From Bryobacterales bacterium (GTDB taxonomy: Bacteria; Acidobacteriota; Terriglobia; Bryobacterales; Bryobacteraceae): 44,422 nt of DNA. The stretch lies in contig PLMF01000432.1 in NCBI GenBank assembly GCA_003142355.1, positions 1 through 44,422 on the forward strand. Direction: 5' to 3'. Below the pieces are notes generated by a model. The model searched no databases, was not told the DNA's origin, and saw only the letters and a list, made by a program, of their open reading frames with translations. Positions 24,487 through 33,258 of the stretch are shown piece by piece. The stretch's first letter is position 1; each line of letters begins with the position of its first letter. The translations under genes were made by a program, and so were the position numbers.

Positions 24487-25716
24487 CTAGGCAGGCGCAT
24501 ACTCCAACAGGCGGCGCTCGCCCTGTAGGGCGCGGATGGGGCCGACATCCTGCGTGATCTCCAGGGTGCCCAGGTAACGGCCGTCCTGGCTTCTGACCGC
24601 GAAATAACGGATGTGAACGAACCGGCCGACAAACTGAATCCAGAATTCAGCCACATTTTGCCGCCCCTCGCGAAAGTCGCTGAGAATCCGCTCCACGACG
24701 TCCACGCTTTGTGGAGGATGGCAGTTCTGCACCATCCGGCCGATGATGGCCCGGCTTCGGGCGAAGACCCTGTTGGGACCCTCCGAGAAGAACGCGACGC
24801 GGTCGTCGGCGTCCACAAACGTGAGATCCACCGGAAGTGTGGAGAAGATGGCGATGAGTTGTTCCAGTGCCAGGGTCCCTGTGGGTAGGGCAACACCGCC
24901 GGGCGCCGAGGATCTATCCGCAGCCTGCAGGTCCACCGGCTGGTAGCCCTGGCGCGGTTCCATCAGGCACCAGCCGTAACGCGGTGAGGCGGCCCAGATC
25001 TCGGCCCACTCGTCCGCCGTGAACCTCTCGAGGCAGACGGGGAGCAGGATGTGCTCCTCTTTGTAGATCATTTCGTGGACCGAATTGGCCGCGGCCGAGC
25101 CCGTGGTGGCCGCCAGGAGCTTCCACTCCGCAACCGTGGTATCGCCGGCGCGCAATGCGGCGCTGAGATCCTTCAGCAGTTTCCGGACCTGGTCGTCTTT
25201 GGCCCACATCACCTTTGAAGGCCCGGTGATTCCGTGGCGCTCCAGACATGTGAACAGCAGGTGTTCCTTGCGCTGATAATGCTTGTCGACGTCCTGTAAT
25301 TCATTGAGTGCCTGCCGCCAGTCGAGCAGGGAGGCCGAAGCGTCGCCGTCGTCGGCGGTCTGGAGCATCCGATTCATGGCCTCTTGCAGGCGAGCCACGG
25401 ACTCGCGGAGCGCCTGGTTCTCACGCCGAAACGTGTCCACGGGATGCCCAGGGGGAACCGGCGGCGGCGCCAACTGCACCAGGACTTCCCGGGTGACCTG
25501 GGAGTGGAGGTCGCACATGCCCTGGATCTCCTCGACGGGCATGCCATCGGCGATGAGCTCCTGCTCCATTGCCATGACTTCCGAGTAGTCGGTCTGGCGG
25601 ACCAGTTCTTTCAGGCTGCTGCGCACCTGGTCCGGTGGCTCACCGGCATGCAGGCGTTGAATAATCCCTTTCAGGGTCCGCACGCGCTGTGCCCGGTTGT
25701 CGATCAATTCGCTCAT
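24487..25716 (-). CDS. DUF438-hemerythrin-PAS protein
   Basis: A 409-residue cytoplasmic protein with three modules. DUF438 (about residues 8-80) shows LKGIIQRLHAGEPPDQVRSSLKELVR. A hemerythrin-like helical bundle (about 105-255) carries DKHYQRKEHLLF and HEMIYKEEHILLPV, the His/Glu positions expected for a di-iron site. A PAS domain (about 280-400) follows, with VAFFSEGPNRVFARSRAIIGR and CHPP. The family commonly occurs with nitrosative-stress genes, consistent with the neighbours Ric, Hcp and the Crp/Fnr regulator. It likely senses or handles NO or oxygen through the di-iron centre; this is inferred. A ribosome site GAGGA precedes the ATG. Confidence 0.88.
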   Translation of the reverse strand: MSELIDNRAQRVRTLKGIIQRLHAGEPPDQVRSSLKELVRQTDYSEVMAMEQELIADGMPVEEIQGMCDLHSQVTREVLVQLAPPPVPPGHPVDTFRRENQALRESVARLQEAMNRMLQTADDGDASASLLDWRQALNELQDVDKHYQRKEHLLFTCLERHGITGPSKVMWAKDDQVRKLLKDLSAALRAGDTTVAEWKLLAATTGSAAANSVHEMIYKEEHILLPVCLERFTADEWAEIWAASPRYGWCLMEPRQGYQPVDLQAADRSSAPGGVALPTGTLALEQLIAIFSTLPVDLTFVDADDRVAFFSEGPNRVFARSRAIIGRMVQNCHPPQSVDVVERILSDFREGRQNVAEFWIQFVGRFVHIRYFAVRSQDGRYLGTLEITQDVGPIRALQGERRLLEYAPA

Positions 25717-25761
25717 GTTGTGTCCTCAATTCAAGCTTAGAAGGCGCTCTCGTGCCTTTCA

Positions 25762-25775
25762 GTGATTTGCGTCAC
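25762..25775. promoter_or_regulatory. GTGA-N6-TCAC site, Crp/Fnr-type operator (DUF438 promoter)
   Basis: GTGATTTGCGTCAC lies 46 bp upstream of the DUF438 start. It has the same symmetry as the two sites before ric and hcp and matches the half-site predicted from the recognition helix of the adjacent Crp/Fnr protein. As that regulator is downstream in the same transcript, this site would give autoregulation. Confidence 0.6.
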
Positions 25776-25906
25776 GGGTCACCGGCGGCCTGGGCGGCGG
25801 CAGCACCATCCGCTGTAAAGCCATCTCGGTTTCAATGGCAGTTTTCGTTGCCATGGCAGTGAGCTTTCCCGGCGCGACGGGGCCAGCCGCGGGAACGCAC
25901 CGGAGG

Positions 25907-26617
25907 CTAGCGTTTCCCCAGCGCAACGGCGCGGGGGAACAAGATATTGTTCTCAAGATGAATGTGCACGTGCAAATCCGCTTCCAGCACCTGCAGCCCT
26001 TCATAGAGTGCCCGCACCGTACTACACGCGTAGGGAGGAAGCTCGAAATCGTTGGCAAGTGTGCGGATTTCGCCAAGAGCATCGCCCGCGTTCACGTGCT
26101 CGCGCTCCATCATAGCGATCGGGTTGGCGATCGACCCAAAGGGAACCGGGGGTATCGGTCGATTCTGCACCTCGGCGCGACCGTACTGCTCGATGAACGG
26201 AAACAGGATTGCTTCCTCCTTGTGCATATGCGCTTCCATTTCGGTGCGCAAGGCCGCGAACACCTCGGCCATGCGAGGGAGGACTTCCGGATCGCGCGCG
26301 CCATGGACGGAAACCACTTTGTCCAGGCGATGGCCCAAAACAGGCAGGTCGAGTTTCAGGTACTCGTGGTGGGTTCCGACAATGTGCTTCACCAACTCAT
26401 CGAGCGGGGCCGTCTGCCACTCCCTACCAGCCACACTGGCTACCTTGGCCTCCTCGATCTCTCGCATGATGGTCTGCGGCTTGACGCCCTTCGCGAGGCA
26501 AGCCTGTTCAAACGGCTGCTTCCCGCCGCAGCAGTAGTCCAAGCCGTGTTGTTCTAGAATGCTGATGGCACTCAAAGAGGTGGCGGCCAGATCCGCCAAA
26601 GTCATGGTAGTTGTCAT
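25907..26617 (-). CDS. ric: Iron-sulfur cluster repair di-iron protein (Ric/YtfE/ScdA)
   Basis: A 236-residue di-iron protein that restores iron-sulfur clusters damaged by NO or oxidants. The N-terminal ScdA domain is complete, with the Cys pair in GLDYCCGGKQPFEQAC. The hemerythrin-like domain has THHEYL, EAHMHKEEAILFPFIEQYG, MEREHVNAGDALGEIR and HIHLENNILFPR, supplying the His and Glu ligands. The ATG at 26617 has GGAGAC upstream and is preferred over an in-frame start at 26659. Divergent to hcp, with one GTGA-N6-TCAC site on each side of the intergenic region. Confidence 0.95.
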   Translation of the reverse strand: MTTTMTLADLAATSLSAISILEQHGLDYCCGGKQPFEQACLAKGVKPQTIMREIEEAKVASVAGREWQTAPLDELVKHIVGTHHEYLKLDLPVLGHRLDKVVSVHGARDPEVLPRMAEVFAALRTEMEAHMHKEEAILFPFIEQYGRAEVQNRPIPPVPFGSIANPIAMMEREHVNAGDALGEIRTLANDFELPPYACSTVRALYEGLQVLEADLHVHIHLENNILFPRAVALGKR

Positions 26618-26674
26618 CGGGTCTCCGTTTCTGCCCTTCTGAATTGATCTTGTCGCCAAGTGCAGCCAGGGTCA

Positions 26675-26688
26675 GTGACTCAGGTCAC
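26675..26688. promoter_or_regulatory. GTGA-N6-TCAC site, Crp/Fnr-type operator (ric promoter)
   Basis: GTGACTCAGGTCAC has perfect GTGA/TCAC half-sites with a 6-bp spacer, 58 bp upstream of the ric start on the minus strand. Confidence 0.6.
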
Positions 26689-26791
26689 GCGGCGTAGCCA
26701 GACAGTCGGTCCGGAAACTGGTGGAAGAGTTGGGGCGGGGCGAGCAGATCGTCGTATTTTCCACAATTCAGGGCCTCTTTTTCCGATTTCG

Positions 26792-26805
26792 GTGACTTCG
26801 GTCAC
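26792..26805. promoter_or_regulatory. GTGA-N6-TCAC site, Crp/Fnr-type operator (hcp promoter)
   Basis: GTGACTTCGGTCAC lies 77 bp upstream of the hcp ATG. It shares GTGACT and GGTCAC with the ric site. This distance fits activation from around -40 of a promoter. Confidence 0.6.
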
Positions 26806-26881
26806 ACCCTCCCTCCGGATGGGCCGGTACACTTAAAATGTTGCACCCATAATCCATTCACAACAGGAGAGTAATACATAC

Positions 26882-28453
26882 ATGTTCTGCTACCAGTGCG
26901 AACAGACGTTTCGGATGACAGGATGCGTGGACGTCGGGGTCTGCGGAAAAGACCCGGCCACCGCGGGGCTACAGGATTTACTGATTGAAATCGCAAAGGC
27001 GGTGGGGACGGAGGCGCACGCGGCGCGCCAGGCGGGAGCGAACCTGAAGGGCGCCGATGTGTTCGTCTTGGAGGCGCTTTTCGCCACAGGAACGAATGTC
27101 AATTTCGATCCTGAGCGGCTGGCATCGATAATCCGGCGCGGCGCAGCCCTGGTAAAGACGCAGCAGTTTCCGTCCGCGACGGCAGCCATGCTGGAACGGG
27201 CGGCGTTGACGCAAATCGATCGGCGCTTCTTGACCGCGGGCCCGGACATCACAGGACTCCAGGAATTGATCCTGTACGGATTGAAGGGTATTGCGGCCTA
27301 CGCCGAACACGCCCGGCAACTCGGAAAGGAGAGCGATTCGGTATACGCCTCGCTGCAAGAGGCCCTGGCGTTCCTGGCGCGGCCCAACCCCACAGTGGAA
27401 GAACTGCTCAGCATGGCCATGAAGGCCGGCGAACTGAATCTACGCGTCATGGAACTGCTGGATGCGGCCAACACCGGCTCGTTCGGGCACCCCGAGCCGA
27501 CGGAAGTGCGGGTGGAGCCGAGAAAAGGGAAAGCCATCGTGGTTTCCGGCCACGATCTGGCCGATCTGCGCGAACTGCTGGAGCAGACCGCCGGAAAGAG
27601 CATCAACGTCTATACGCACGGCGAGATGCTCCCCGCCCACGGCTATCCGGAACTGAAGAAGTATCCGCACCTGGCCGGCAACTACGGCGGGGCGTGGATG
27701 GATCAGGGCCCGGAATTCGACGCCTTCCCGGGGGCCATTCTGATGACCTCCAATTGCATCCAGCGGCCTCGGGACAACTATAAGAGCCGCATCTTCACGG
27801 CGGGTCCGGTGGCGTGGCCCGGAGTCACGCACATTGCCGGACGCGACTTTACGCCGTTGATCGAGGCGGCGCTCGCGGCCCCGGGATTTGAGAAAGACGG
27901 TCCGGACACGCGGATCCTGGTGGGTTTCGGACGCAATGCCGTACTAGGCGCGGCGGGCGCGGTGATCGAAGGCGTGAAGAGCGGCGCGATCCGCCATTTC
28001 TTCCTGATCGGCGGCTGCGACGGCGCCAAGCCGGGCCGCAACTACTACACCGAGTTCGCGCAGTCGGCGCCACGAGACACCATCATTCTGACGCTGGCCT
28101 GCGGCAAGTACCGCTTCAATAAGCTGGATTTCGGCACGGTGGCGGGCCTGCCGCGCCTGCTGGACATCGGCCAGTGCAACGATGCCTACTCGGCCATCCA
28201 GATCGCCGTGGCGCTGGCGAATGCGTTCGGCTGCGGGGTGAACGACCTGCCGCTTTCGCTGGTGCTCTCCTGGTATGAGCAGAAGGCGGTGGCGATTCTG
28301 CTGACGCTGCTGCACCTGGGAATCAGGAACATTCGCCTCGGTCCCAGCCTGCCTGCGTTCGTCACACCGGCGGTGCTGAAGGTGCTGGTGGATAACTACA
28401 ACATCATGCCGATTCAGACTGCTGAGCAGGACCTGGCCGCCATCCTCAACTAG
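26882..28453 (+). CDS. hcp: Hybrid cluster protein (hydroxylamine reductase)
   Basis: A 523-residue Hcp, which reduces NO or hydroxylamine at a hybrid Fe-S-O cluster. The N-terminal cluster ligands are C3, C6, C15 and C21 (spacing CX2CX8CX5C), the pattern of the [4Fe-4S] forms of anaerobes rather than the E. coli CX2CX11CX6C form. Hybrid-cluster ligands are in [20 protein letters not shown] (shown in part), [36 protein letters not shown] and [11 protein letters not shown]. Full length for a compact Hcp. Divergent from ric and under a likely Crp/Fnr site. It is expected to be induced with ric and the DUF438 gene under nitrosative stress. A strong hairpin follows the stop codon. Confidence 0.95.
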   Translation: MFCYQCEQTFRMTGCVDVGVCGKDPATAGLQDLLIEIAKAVGTEAHAARQAGANLKGADVFVLEALFATGTNVNFDPERLASIIRRGAALVKTQQFPSATAAMLERAALTQIDRRFLTAGPDITGLQELILYGLKGIAAYAEHARQLGKESDSVYASLQEALAFLARPNPTVEELLSMAMKAGELNLRVMELLDAANTGSFGHPEPTEVRVEPRKGKAIVVSGHDLADLRELLEQTAGKSINVYTHGEMLPAHGYPELKKYPHLAGNYGGAWMDQGPEFDAFPGAILMTSNCIQRPRDNYKSRIFTAGPVAWPGVTHIAGRDFTPLIEAALAAPGFEKDGPDTRILVGFGRNAVLGAAGAVIEGVKSGAIRHFFLIGGCDGAKPGRNYYTEFAQSAPRDTIILTLACGKYRFNKLDFGTVAGLPRLLDIGQCNDAYSAIQIAVALANAFGCGVNDLPLSLVLSWYEQKAVAILLTLLHLGIRNIRLGPSLPAFVTPAVLKVLVDNYNIMPIQTAEQDLAAILN

Positions 28454-28469
28454 CTTTCTCCCCCGAACC

Positions 28470-28501
28470 GGGGCAGACCACGAAAGGCGATGGTCTGCCC
28501 C
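28470..28501 (+). terminator. Strong hairpin after hcp
   Basis: Perfect 11-bp arms, GGGGCAGACCA (28470-28480) and TGGTCTGCCCC (28491-28501), with a 10-nt loop, 16 bp after the hcp stop. No T-run follows, so it may end transcription with Rho or protect the mRNA end. Confidence 0.6.
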
Positions 28502-28579
28502 GCACACATCTCTTCCTCCAGCCGCCGTTCAGTACGTGAACTCACTGCGCGGGCGGGCCGATCCTTCGCAATAACTAAG

Positions 28580-29149
28580 AACTGCGGAGGGGAGTTGAAA
28601 AAGCGGAAGTACGTGTACTACCACTGCACCGGCAACCGGGGAAAATGCGAGGAGCCCTACACGCGCCAGGAAATTCTCGCACGCGAGTTCGCCGAAGTTC
28701 TGCAGGAGTTGGTCATTCCGCAGCCCATCCTCGAATGGCTCGGTAACGCCGTGCTCACCTCCGACCAGACTGAGCAGGCGGCGCGCGCGCAAGCCATCAA
28801 GAAGCTGCAGGCCCGGTACGAGCAAATCCAAGCGCGCATCGAGACGATGTACATGGACAAGCTCGACGGTCGAATCACCCAGGAGTTTTTTGACAAGCAA
28901 TCGGCAGCTTGGTGATCCGAGCAGGATGGGCTGCAGCGCAAGATCCAAGACATCCAGAAGGCCACTCCGGCCCCCATCGATCAGGCCGTTGAAACGCTAC
29001 GGTTGACGAGCCGGGCGAGCGAGTTGTTCCTTCAGCAGCCAGCCACCGAGCAGCGCCGGTTGCTCCAGCTCCGCAACGCCCCATCCTGCCAAGCCGCCTT
29101 TTCGACAACCACCTGGGATCTTGCGCCATTTGAACCAGGAAAGTTATAG
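28580..29149 (+). pseudogene. Serine recombinase C-terminal remnant
   Basis: The frame encodes the zinc-beta-ribbon and coiled-coil parts of a large serine recombinase: NCGGELKKRKYVYYHCTGNRGKCEEPY split at the Cys pairs, then YTRQEILAREFAEVLQ and a helical stretch. A TGA at 28913-28915 interrupts it after KQSAAW. The same frame then continues as SEQDGLQRKIQDIQKATPAP and FLQQPATEQRRLLQL, as in relatives, before losing similarity near 29085, probably by a frameshift. The catalytic resolvase domain is absent. It is a dead fragment of an integrase-type element. Confidence 0.75.
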
Positions 29150-29193
29150 AAAAGAAAAGGAAAACGGCGGGTCAGGACGCGACTTGGGAATTT

Positions 29194-29478
29194 GGCTCCC
29201 CGAGTGCGACATTGCAGGAAATGGAAACCGGTGTACACGACAAGAGAGTCTGTAAGTTGCTGATTTAAAAACCACCTCGGTAAAATCGGTGACGTGGAAA
29301 CAAGCTCATGCGCGGGCCGACGATTCTCCGTTTCGATCTACGGCTTGGGGAGCAAGCGATGCATCGCACGATGCAGTTCGCTCCCCGGAGAGGAACCCTC
29401 TTCAATGGAAAACTGAGAATTCTGTAGGAGAATGCTTCAGGGCATAGGCCTCGGTAACCCGGCCGGCGGTCGGATTTA
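29194..29478. repeat. Dispersed repeat, copies D and E, with hairpin
   Basis: TTGGCTCCCCGAG at 29192-29204 is a partial copy. From 29380 GCTCCCCGGAGAGGAAC to the CGGATTT at 29471 follows the order of copy C (GGAGAATTC-like core, then GGTAACC and CGGATTT). An imperfect hairpin at 29347-29386 has GGGGAGC and GCTCCCC arms. Copy D ends over the stop codon of the 29476 gene. No other gene is seen between 29150 and 29475. Confidence 0.5.
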
Positions 29479-29781
29479 CTTCACGGCCCCACCGCCAGGA
29501 GATGCGTCCTTTCCGTCGGGAATCTCCAGGAGGCGTTGTACCAGTTCTCGTACGCTCGGCCATTCCTCCTTTGAAAGGTAGGATCGATAATGCATTCCCT
29601 GCGCCCTTTGCTGAGAAGGAGATAGCCCGATAATATTCATTGCAATTTCGTAAACCTTCTTGAGATCGCAGAGCTCTGAATCTAGCATCTGAATTCTCGC
29701 GCTCTTCGAATCACTGATCGATTCTTCTCTTAAAGAACGTTGGAATGAGGTTGGATCTTTTCCGCCGTAAGGGCCTGACAT
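29476..29781 (-). CDS. Hypothetical small protein
   Basis: A 101-residue protein with an excellent ribosome site (TAAGGAGGTG, 3-4 bp before the ATG). It is mostly helical and charged (LDSELCDLKKVYEIAMNIIG, LSKEEWPSVRELVQRLLEIPDGKD). No membrane segment and no family recognised. Lower GC than its surroundings, in a stretch of repeats and broken mobile genes, so possibly acquired. The last codons lie in dispersed repeat copy D. Confidence 0.65.
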   Translation of the reverse strand: MSGPYGGKDPTSFQRSLREESISDSKSARIQMLDSELCDLKKVYEIAMNIIGLSPSQQRAQGMHYRSYLSKEEWPSVRELVQRLLEIPDGKDASPGGGAVK

Positions 29782-29981
29782 GATGCACCTCCTTAAGGTT
29801 CATTTGCGGTAGTCGTTGACGAATATAGCACGGCGAAGGGGGAATGCTGAGTTCACCTCTCCATCTCGACCAGCGGCCAGTGGCACCTCAACTTCGGGGA
29901 TCGCCCGTAAGGCATGAGGGTCACGCTGGATGCGTTAAAGCCAGCAGGACCCGCCGCGTCCCACACAGCCGCGTTGATGTT

Positions 29982-30431
29982 ATGATCGCGTGTATGGTTT
30001 TCACCGCCCCCCCGCCAGACGGCCCCGGGCTACGGGCGTGGTCCATCTTCTCCGTGCTCCTCGGCAACGTATTGGAGATGAGTTTCGAGCAGGAGTTCGA
30101 AGGCAGTCCGGACGGCTGGTGGCGGGTGAAGTTCTACAAAACGGAGCCCAGCAAGGCGACGGTAGTGCGCGTCCCCGCGAAGGAACTCGATACCTTCTCG
30201 GACGACGAGATCAGCAGCCTTCGCTCCCAGCGCGGAAAGAACGCAACGCCGCAGCGGGGAGCGGAACGCACAGGACCGCGGACCATTCGGATGAAGGTGG
30301 ACCTGCTCGCGATGGAAGAACCAGGCAAATACGTATCGGACGTCACCTTCGAGAGGCGCCGTGGAAAAATCGTGCGGCGACTCCAGATCCGAAAGCGGAG
30401 GCCTGGCGAACGTCCACCCATGATACAGTGA
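29982..30431 (+). CDS. Hypothetical protein
   Basis: About 149 residues from ATG 29982 (alternatives 29844 and 29994; no clear ribosome site for any). Third codon positions are strongly G/C in this frame, supporting translation. The first part is LRAWSIFSVLLGNVLEMSFEQEFE, then DGWWRVKFYKTEPSKATVV, a helical DTFSDDEISSLRSQ, and a strongly basic end (FERRRGKIVRRLQIRKRRPG). Family not recognised. The region 30432-30723 that follows shows no gene. Confidence 0.5.
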   Translation: MIACMVFTAPPPDGPGLRAWSIFSVLLGNVLEMSFEQEFEGSPDGWWRVKFYKTEPSKATVVRVPAKELDTFSDDEISSLRSQRGKNATPQRGAERTGPRTIRMKVDLLAMEEPGKYVSDVTFERRRGKIVRRLQIRKRRPGERPPMIQ

Positions 30432-30723
30432 GCGACCTGCCGAGCACGTTGCCATTCCCGAGTCGCGTCGGGACGACGGATGCTGGAGCGGGACGGCGCG
30501 TGCTCTGGCGTGGTAAACTCGGACTGGTCGGTTGAGGGCTGAGTCGTGCCGTGGACGCCCGGTGTTCTGCGTTCGCGGTCGTTAGCCTCATAATCTGGAT
30601 CGAGACTGCGCGTCGTCGAGTGGCTGCTCAGCGCAGCCGCATCACTAAAGCGACGGGGAGTGACAGTTGATCCGAATCGCCAATATTTGAGTTGCGAAGG
30701 GCGCGGTATCTACAGGATTTGAA

Positions 30724-31290
30724 ATGTATCTGCAAGCAAATCGTATTCGAGTCGGACATTTAATTGAATTTGAGGGCCAGCCCTGCAAAGTCCTTGAGTC
30801 AATACACAAGACTCCCGGCAACCTGAGGGCGTTCGTGCAAGTGAAGTTGCGCAATCTTCGCACCGGCGTCCAGTTCGAGACGCGGCTTCGGGCTGTCGAA
30901 GACATCAAGCGAGTGTCGATGGATGAGCGTGCCATGGAGTTCCTTTACGCCGAAGGCGATACCTATCACTTCATGGAATCTCAAACGTACGAGCAGATCG
31001 GGGTACATAAAGATGTTCTGGGTGATATGGCGCCGTGGCTGAAGGAAAACACCACATATCAGATTGAGTACTTTGATGGCAGCATTGTCGGCGTGGAATT
31101 CCCTCCGGCAGTCGATCTTGAGGTGAGAGAGACGACGCCGGGCCTCCGGGGCGCAACCGCGACTAACTCACCGAAGCCCGCATTGCTAGAGAACGGCGTG
31201 ACTATCAACGTCCCTCCGTTCATCGAAGTTGGCGAAAAGGTGCGCGTCAATCCTGAAACTGGCGAGTACTTAGAACGCGTCAAGGGCTAG
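30724..31290 (+). CDS. efp: Elongation factor P homologue without the modified lysine
   Basis: A 188-residue EF-P, which binds between the P and E sites of stalled ribosomes and promotes peptide bond formation at Pro-Pro. All three domains are present: KOW-like 1-63 (MYLQANRIRVGHLIEFEGQPCKVL), OB 67-127 (AVEDIKRVSMDERAMEFLYAEG in part), and the C-terminal OB with the signature VEFPPAVDLEV and the ending INVPPFIEVGEKVRVNPETGEYLERV (in part). At the tip of the domain I loop, where E. coli has PGKGQAF with Lys34, this protein has PGNLRAF, so neither the beta-lysylated Lys nor the rhamnosylated Arg is at that position. PGN loops occur in other Acidobacteria as far as I recall. AGGA lies 7 bp before the ATG. 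It sits at the edge of the nucleoside-like cluster. Confidence 0.93.
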   Translation: MYLQANRIRVGHLIEFEGQPCKVLESIHKTPGNLRAFVQVKLRNLRTGVQFETRLRAVEDIKRVSMDERAMEFLYAEGDTYHFMESQTYEQIGVHKDVLGDMAPWLKENTTYQIEYFDGSIVGVEFPPAVDLEVRETTPGLRGATATNSPKPALLENGVTINVPPFIEVGEKVRVNPETGEYLERVKG

Positions 31291-31319
31291 AGTTGCGGAC
31301 CTAAGCCCACGCCCGATCT

Positions 31320-32180
31320 TCAGCAATTCAACTCCGACTCAAAACCCGGGTGACGGGAACGTAGCAAAACGTCGCCTCCATCTTCGGCGTCCGAATATAG
31401 TCTTGACAGCCGACGGAGGTTCTCGGCTTCGCGGTCAAAGAACGCATTCTTCAGCGAACGGTATCGTCGGGGCGAAGATGCACCCCCTTTTCTGATAACA
31501 GAAAACGCATCTAGATAGACTCGCCTCGTGCCCCAGCGAAACAGTTCTTGGCTTTCGCACGAAAGGCCGTATCTCGCAGCCATATTCCGCACCGAGTCCG
31601 CGCTGACACCAACGTCCCTCCAATGGAAATCGCGATCAACGATTCGAGTCGCCTCAAGTAGCCATCTCAAAGCTGGTGCTCGGTTCAAGATAGCAAACAG
31701 GCGGGGGTACGCTCCTAGATTCGAATGGTGAAGGAACGCGCTGCCACCATCCTTCAGGACTCGCGGCAACTGCGCTATGTAGGCCTCTATCGTCGGAGGA
31801 TCTACCAGAGGCAAAGCGTCGAAGCTGAATACAAAATCGACGGATTCGTCGTCGACCATATCGAGGGACGTGCCATCATTGCAATGCAGTAGAATCTGTG
31901 GACACCCCTGAAACCGTTCACGGCAAGCCTCGATGCACTTCCGCGAAAGGTCAATAAGCACTAAATGGGCGCATCTGTCCTTTAGAAAGTAGCTCCACCG
32001 CCCGTAGCCACAACCAATCTCCAGAACCGTTCCGGCTGGCAAAAACCGATGTATGCGAGGAAGAATAGTGCCATACCACTGAATCGAAACGTCGCCCCAA
32101 CTCCTCGACCACTCGTCGCCTCGATGCTCCCAAGAATACTCTCCGTCCCAGTATTTCATGTTCTCCGCGATTGTCGGCAT
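31320..32180 (-). CDS. Class I SAM-dependent methyltransferase
   Basis: A 286-residue methyltransferase. Motif I is VLEIGCGYGRWSYFL (about residues 52-66), the acidic end of strand 2 is VLIDLS, and motif II/III DFVFSFDALPLVD and LKDGGSAFLHHSN complete a Methyltransf_11/25-type Rossmann fold. The substrate is not clear; as the last gene of the minus-strand cluster it may methylate the product or a sugar intermediate. Convergent with efp, 29 bp apart. Confidence 0.85.
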   Translation of the reverse strand: MPTIAENMKYWDGEYSWEHRGDEWSRSWGDVSIQWYGTILPRIHRFLPAGTVLEIGCGYGRWSYFLKDRCAHLVLIDLSRKCIEACRERFQGCPQILLHCNDGTSLDMVDDESVDFVFSFDALPLVDPPTIEAYIAQLPRVLKDGGSAFLHHSNLGAYPRLFAILNRAPALRWLLEATRIVDRDFHWRDVGVSADSVRNMAARYGLSCESQELFRWGTRRVYLDAFSVIRKGGASSPRRYRSLKNAFFDREAENLRRLSRLYSDAEDGGDVLLRSRHPGFESELNC

Positions 32181-32285
32181 AGTATCATCTCAATGTTCAC
32201 TCAGAGACTGCTGCATCTGCGTCTCATTCGAAATTCGACACCCAGTGACAGACTTGCTGTGAACGGCAAGCACTCACGAAAGCGG

Positions 32286-33242
32286 TTATGGCCGCCTGGC
32301 CCGAACAAGCACGACCTCAAGGAATGAGCGAAATCCTTCCGTCCAGTTCTCCCAGGAAACGGGGAACGGATCGTGGCGTTCAAAACGCCCGCCGGCGAGT
32401 TCCGTCGTGATGCATCGAACGAACGGTAATAACTCAGCCGGTCCCACCACGGTATTCGGGAGTCCGAGAATGTGGGCGTGCTGGAGTTTGTCAGCTGCAA
32501 TGATACGCGTCCCACTAGCATATTGATCAGCGATAACGCCACTGCCATAGGGGCTAGACGAAGCAGCCGTCCAGCACCAAAGAAGATCACAGGACTGGAG
32601 ACGCCGGTTCAGGGTCTCTGATTCCAAAAACGTGTATTCGAATCGGAAGCAGTCCGCATATTCCCGCCTAAGGGACTCCAGCTCTGCGAGAACGCCGCGA
32701 GACTCCAGTCTCCACGGACTTGTTATGAGTTCCAAGAACCACCGGTTCCTCCGGACCTCAGGCAGCAAAGCTCCTGCAATTTCAGCAAATTGGCGCTCGA
32801 ACTTCAGGAAGCCGTTTGTACCAACCACGGGGCGTGTCTGCGGCAACTTGAATTCCATCCGCAAAGAGGCCCGGTCTTCAAGTCGATTTGGCACCCATGC
32901 TGGATGCGGAAAAATACCGACGGGCTTCGAAATTGGTCCAATCATGCCGGGACACATTGCAACAAAACCTTGGAGAACGTCAGAGAACCGGCCAGCGCCG
33001 TCGGAGTGAGCGAAGAGGACTATGGGGACGGTGCAGGCCGAGGCCAGTGAACTGACCTCGCCATCGGAGAACAGTTCATCGTGGTGATGGAGCAAAACGA
33101 GATCTGCATCGGAGCTCTGCGCCCACCCGCTGGAGTTCTCGATGTGGATGCCAGCACGCCGCGCCTGCTTCTGTAAATTGTCGGCAAACAGTGCAATCCC
33201 ACAGTCGTGACCTCGAGTCTTGCTTATCTGAAGAACTTTCAT
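32286..33242 (-). CDS. Glycosyltransferase, GT-B (GT4-like)
   Basis: A 318-residue protein that begins like a GT4 enzyme: MKVLQISKTRGHDCGIALFADNLQKQ, with the glycine-rich first loop. A C-terminal nucleotide-sugar half has FEYTFLESETLNRRLQSCDLLWCW, then SPYGSGVIADQYASGTRIIA, the position of the usual E-x7-E or glycine-rich donor loop. The donor and acceptor are unknown. A ribosome site AGGAG lies just upstream. It follows the radical SAM gene by 16 bp in the SurE-led operon. Confidence 0.65.
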   Translation of the reverse strand: MKVLQISKTRGHDCGIALFADNLQKQARRAGIHIENSSGWAQSSDADLVLLHHHDELFSDGEVSSLASACTVPIVLFAHSDGAGRFSDVLQGFVAMCPGMIGPISKPVGIFPHPAWVPNRLEDRASLRMEFKLPQTRPVVGTNGFLKFERQFAEIAGALLPEVRRNRWFLELITSPWRLESRGVLAELESLRREYADCFRFEYTFLESETLNRRLQSCDLLWCWTAASSSPYGSGVIADQYASGTRIIAADKLQHAHILGLPNTVVGPAELLPFVRCITTELAGGRFERHDPFPVSWENWTEGFRSFLEVVLVRARRP

Positions 33243-33258
33243 GGGGTCCCGGCTCCTG

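Noticed and set aside
28913..28915. TGA in the recombinase as selenocysteine or programmed readthrough
   Set aside because: The catalytic domain is missing and a further loss of frame follows; no SECIS-like structure was evident.
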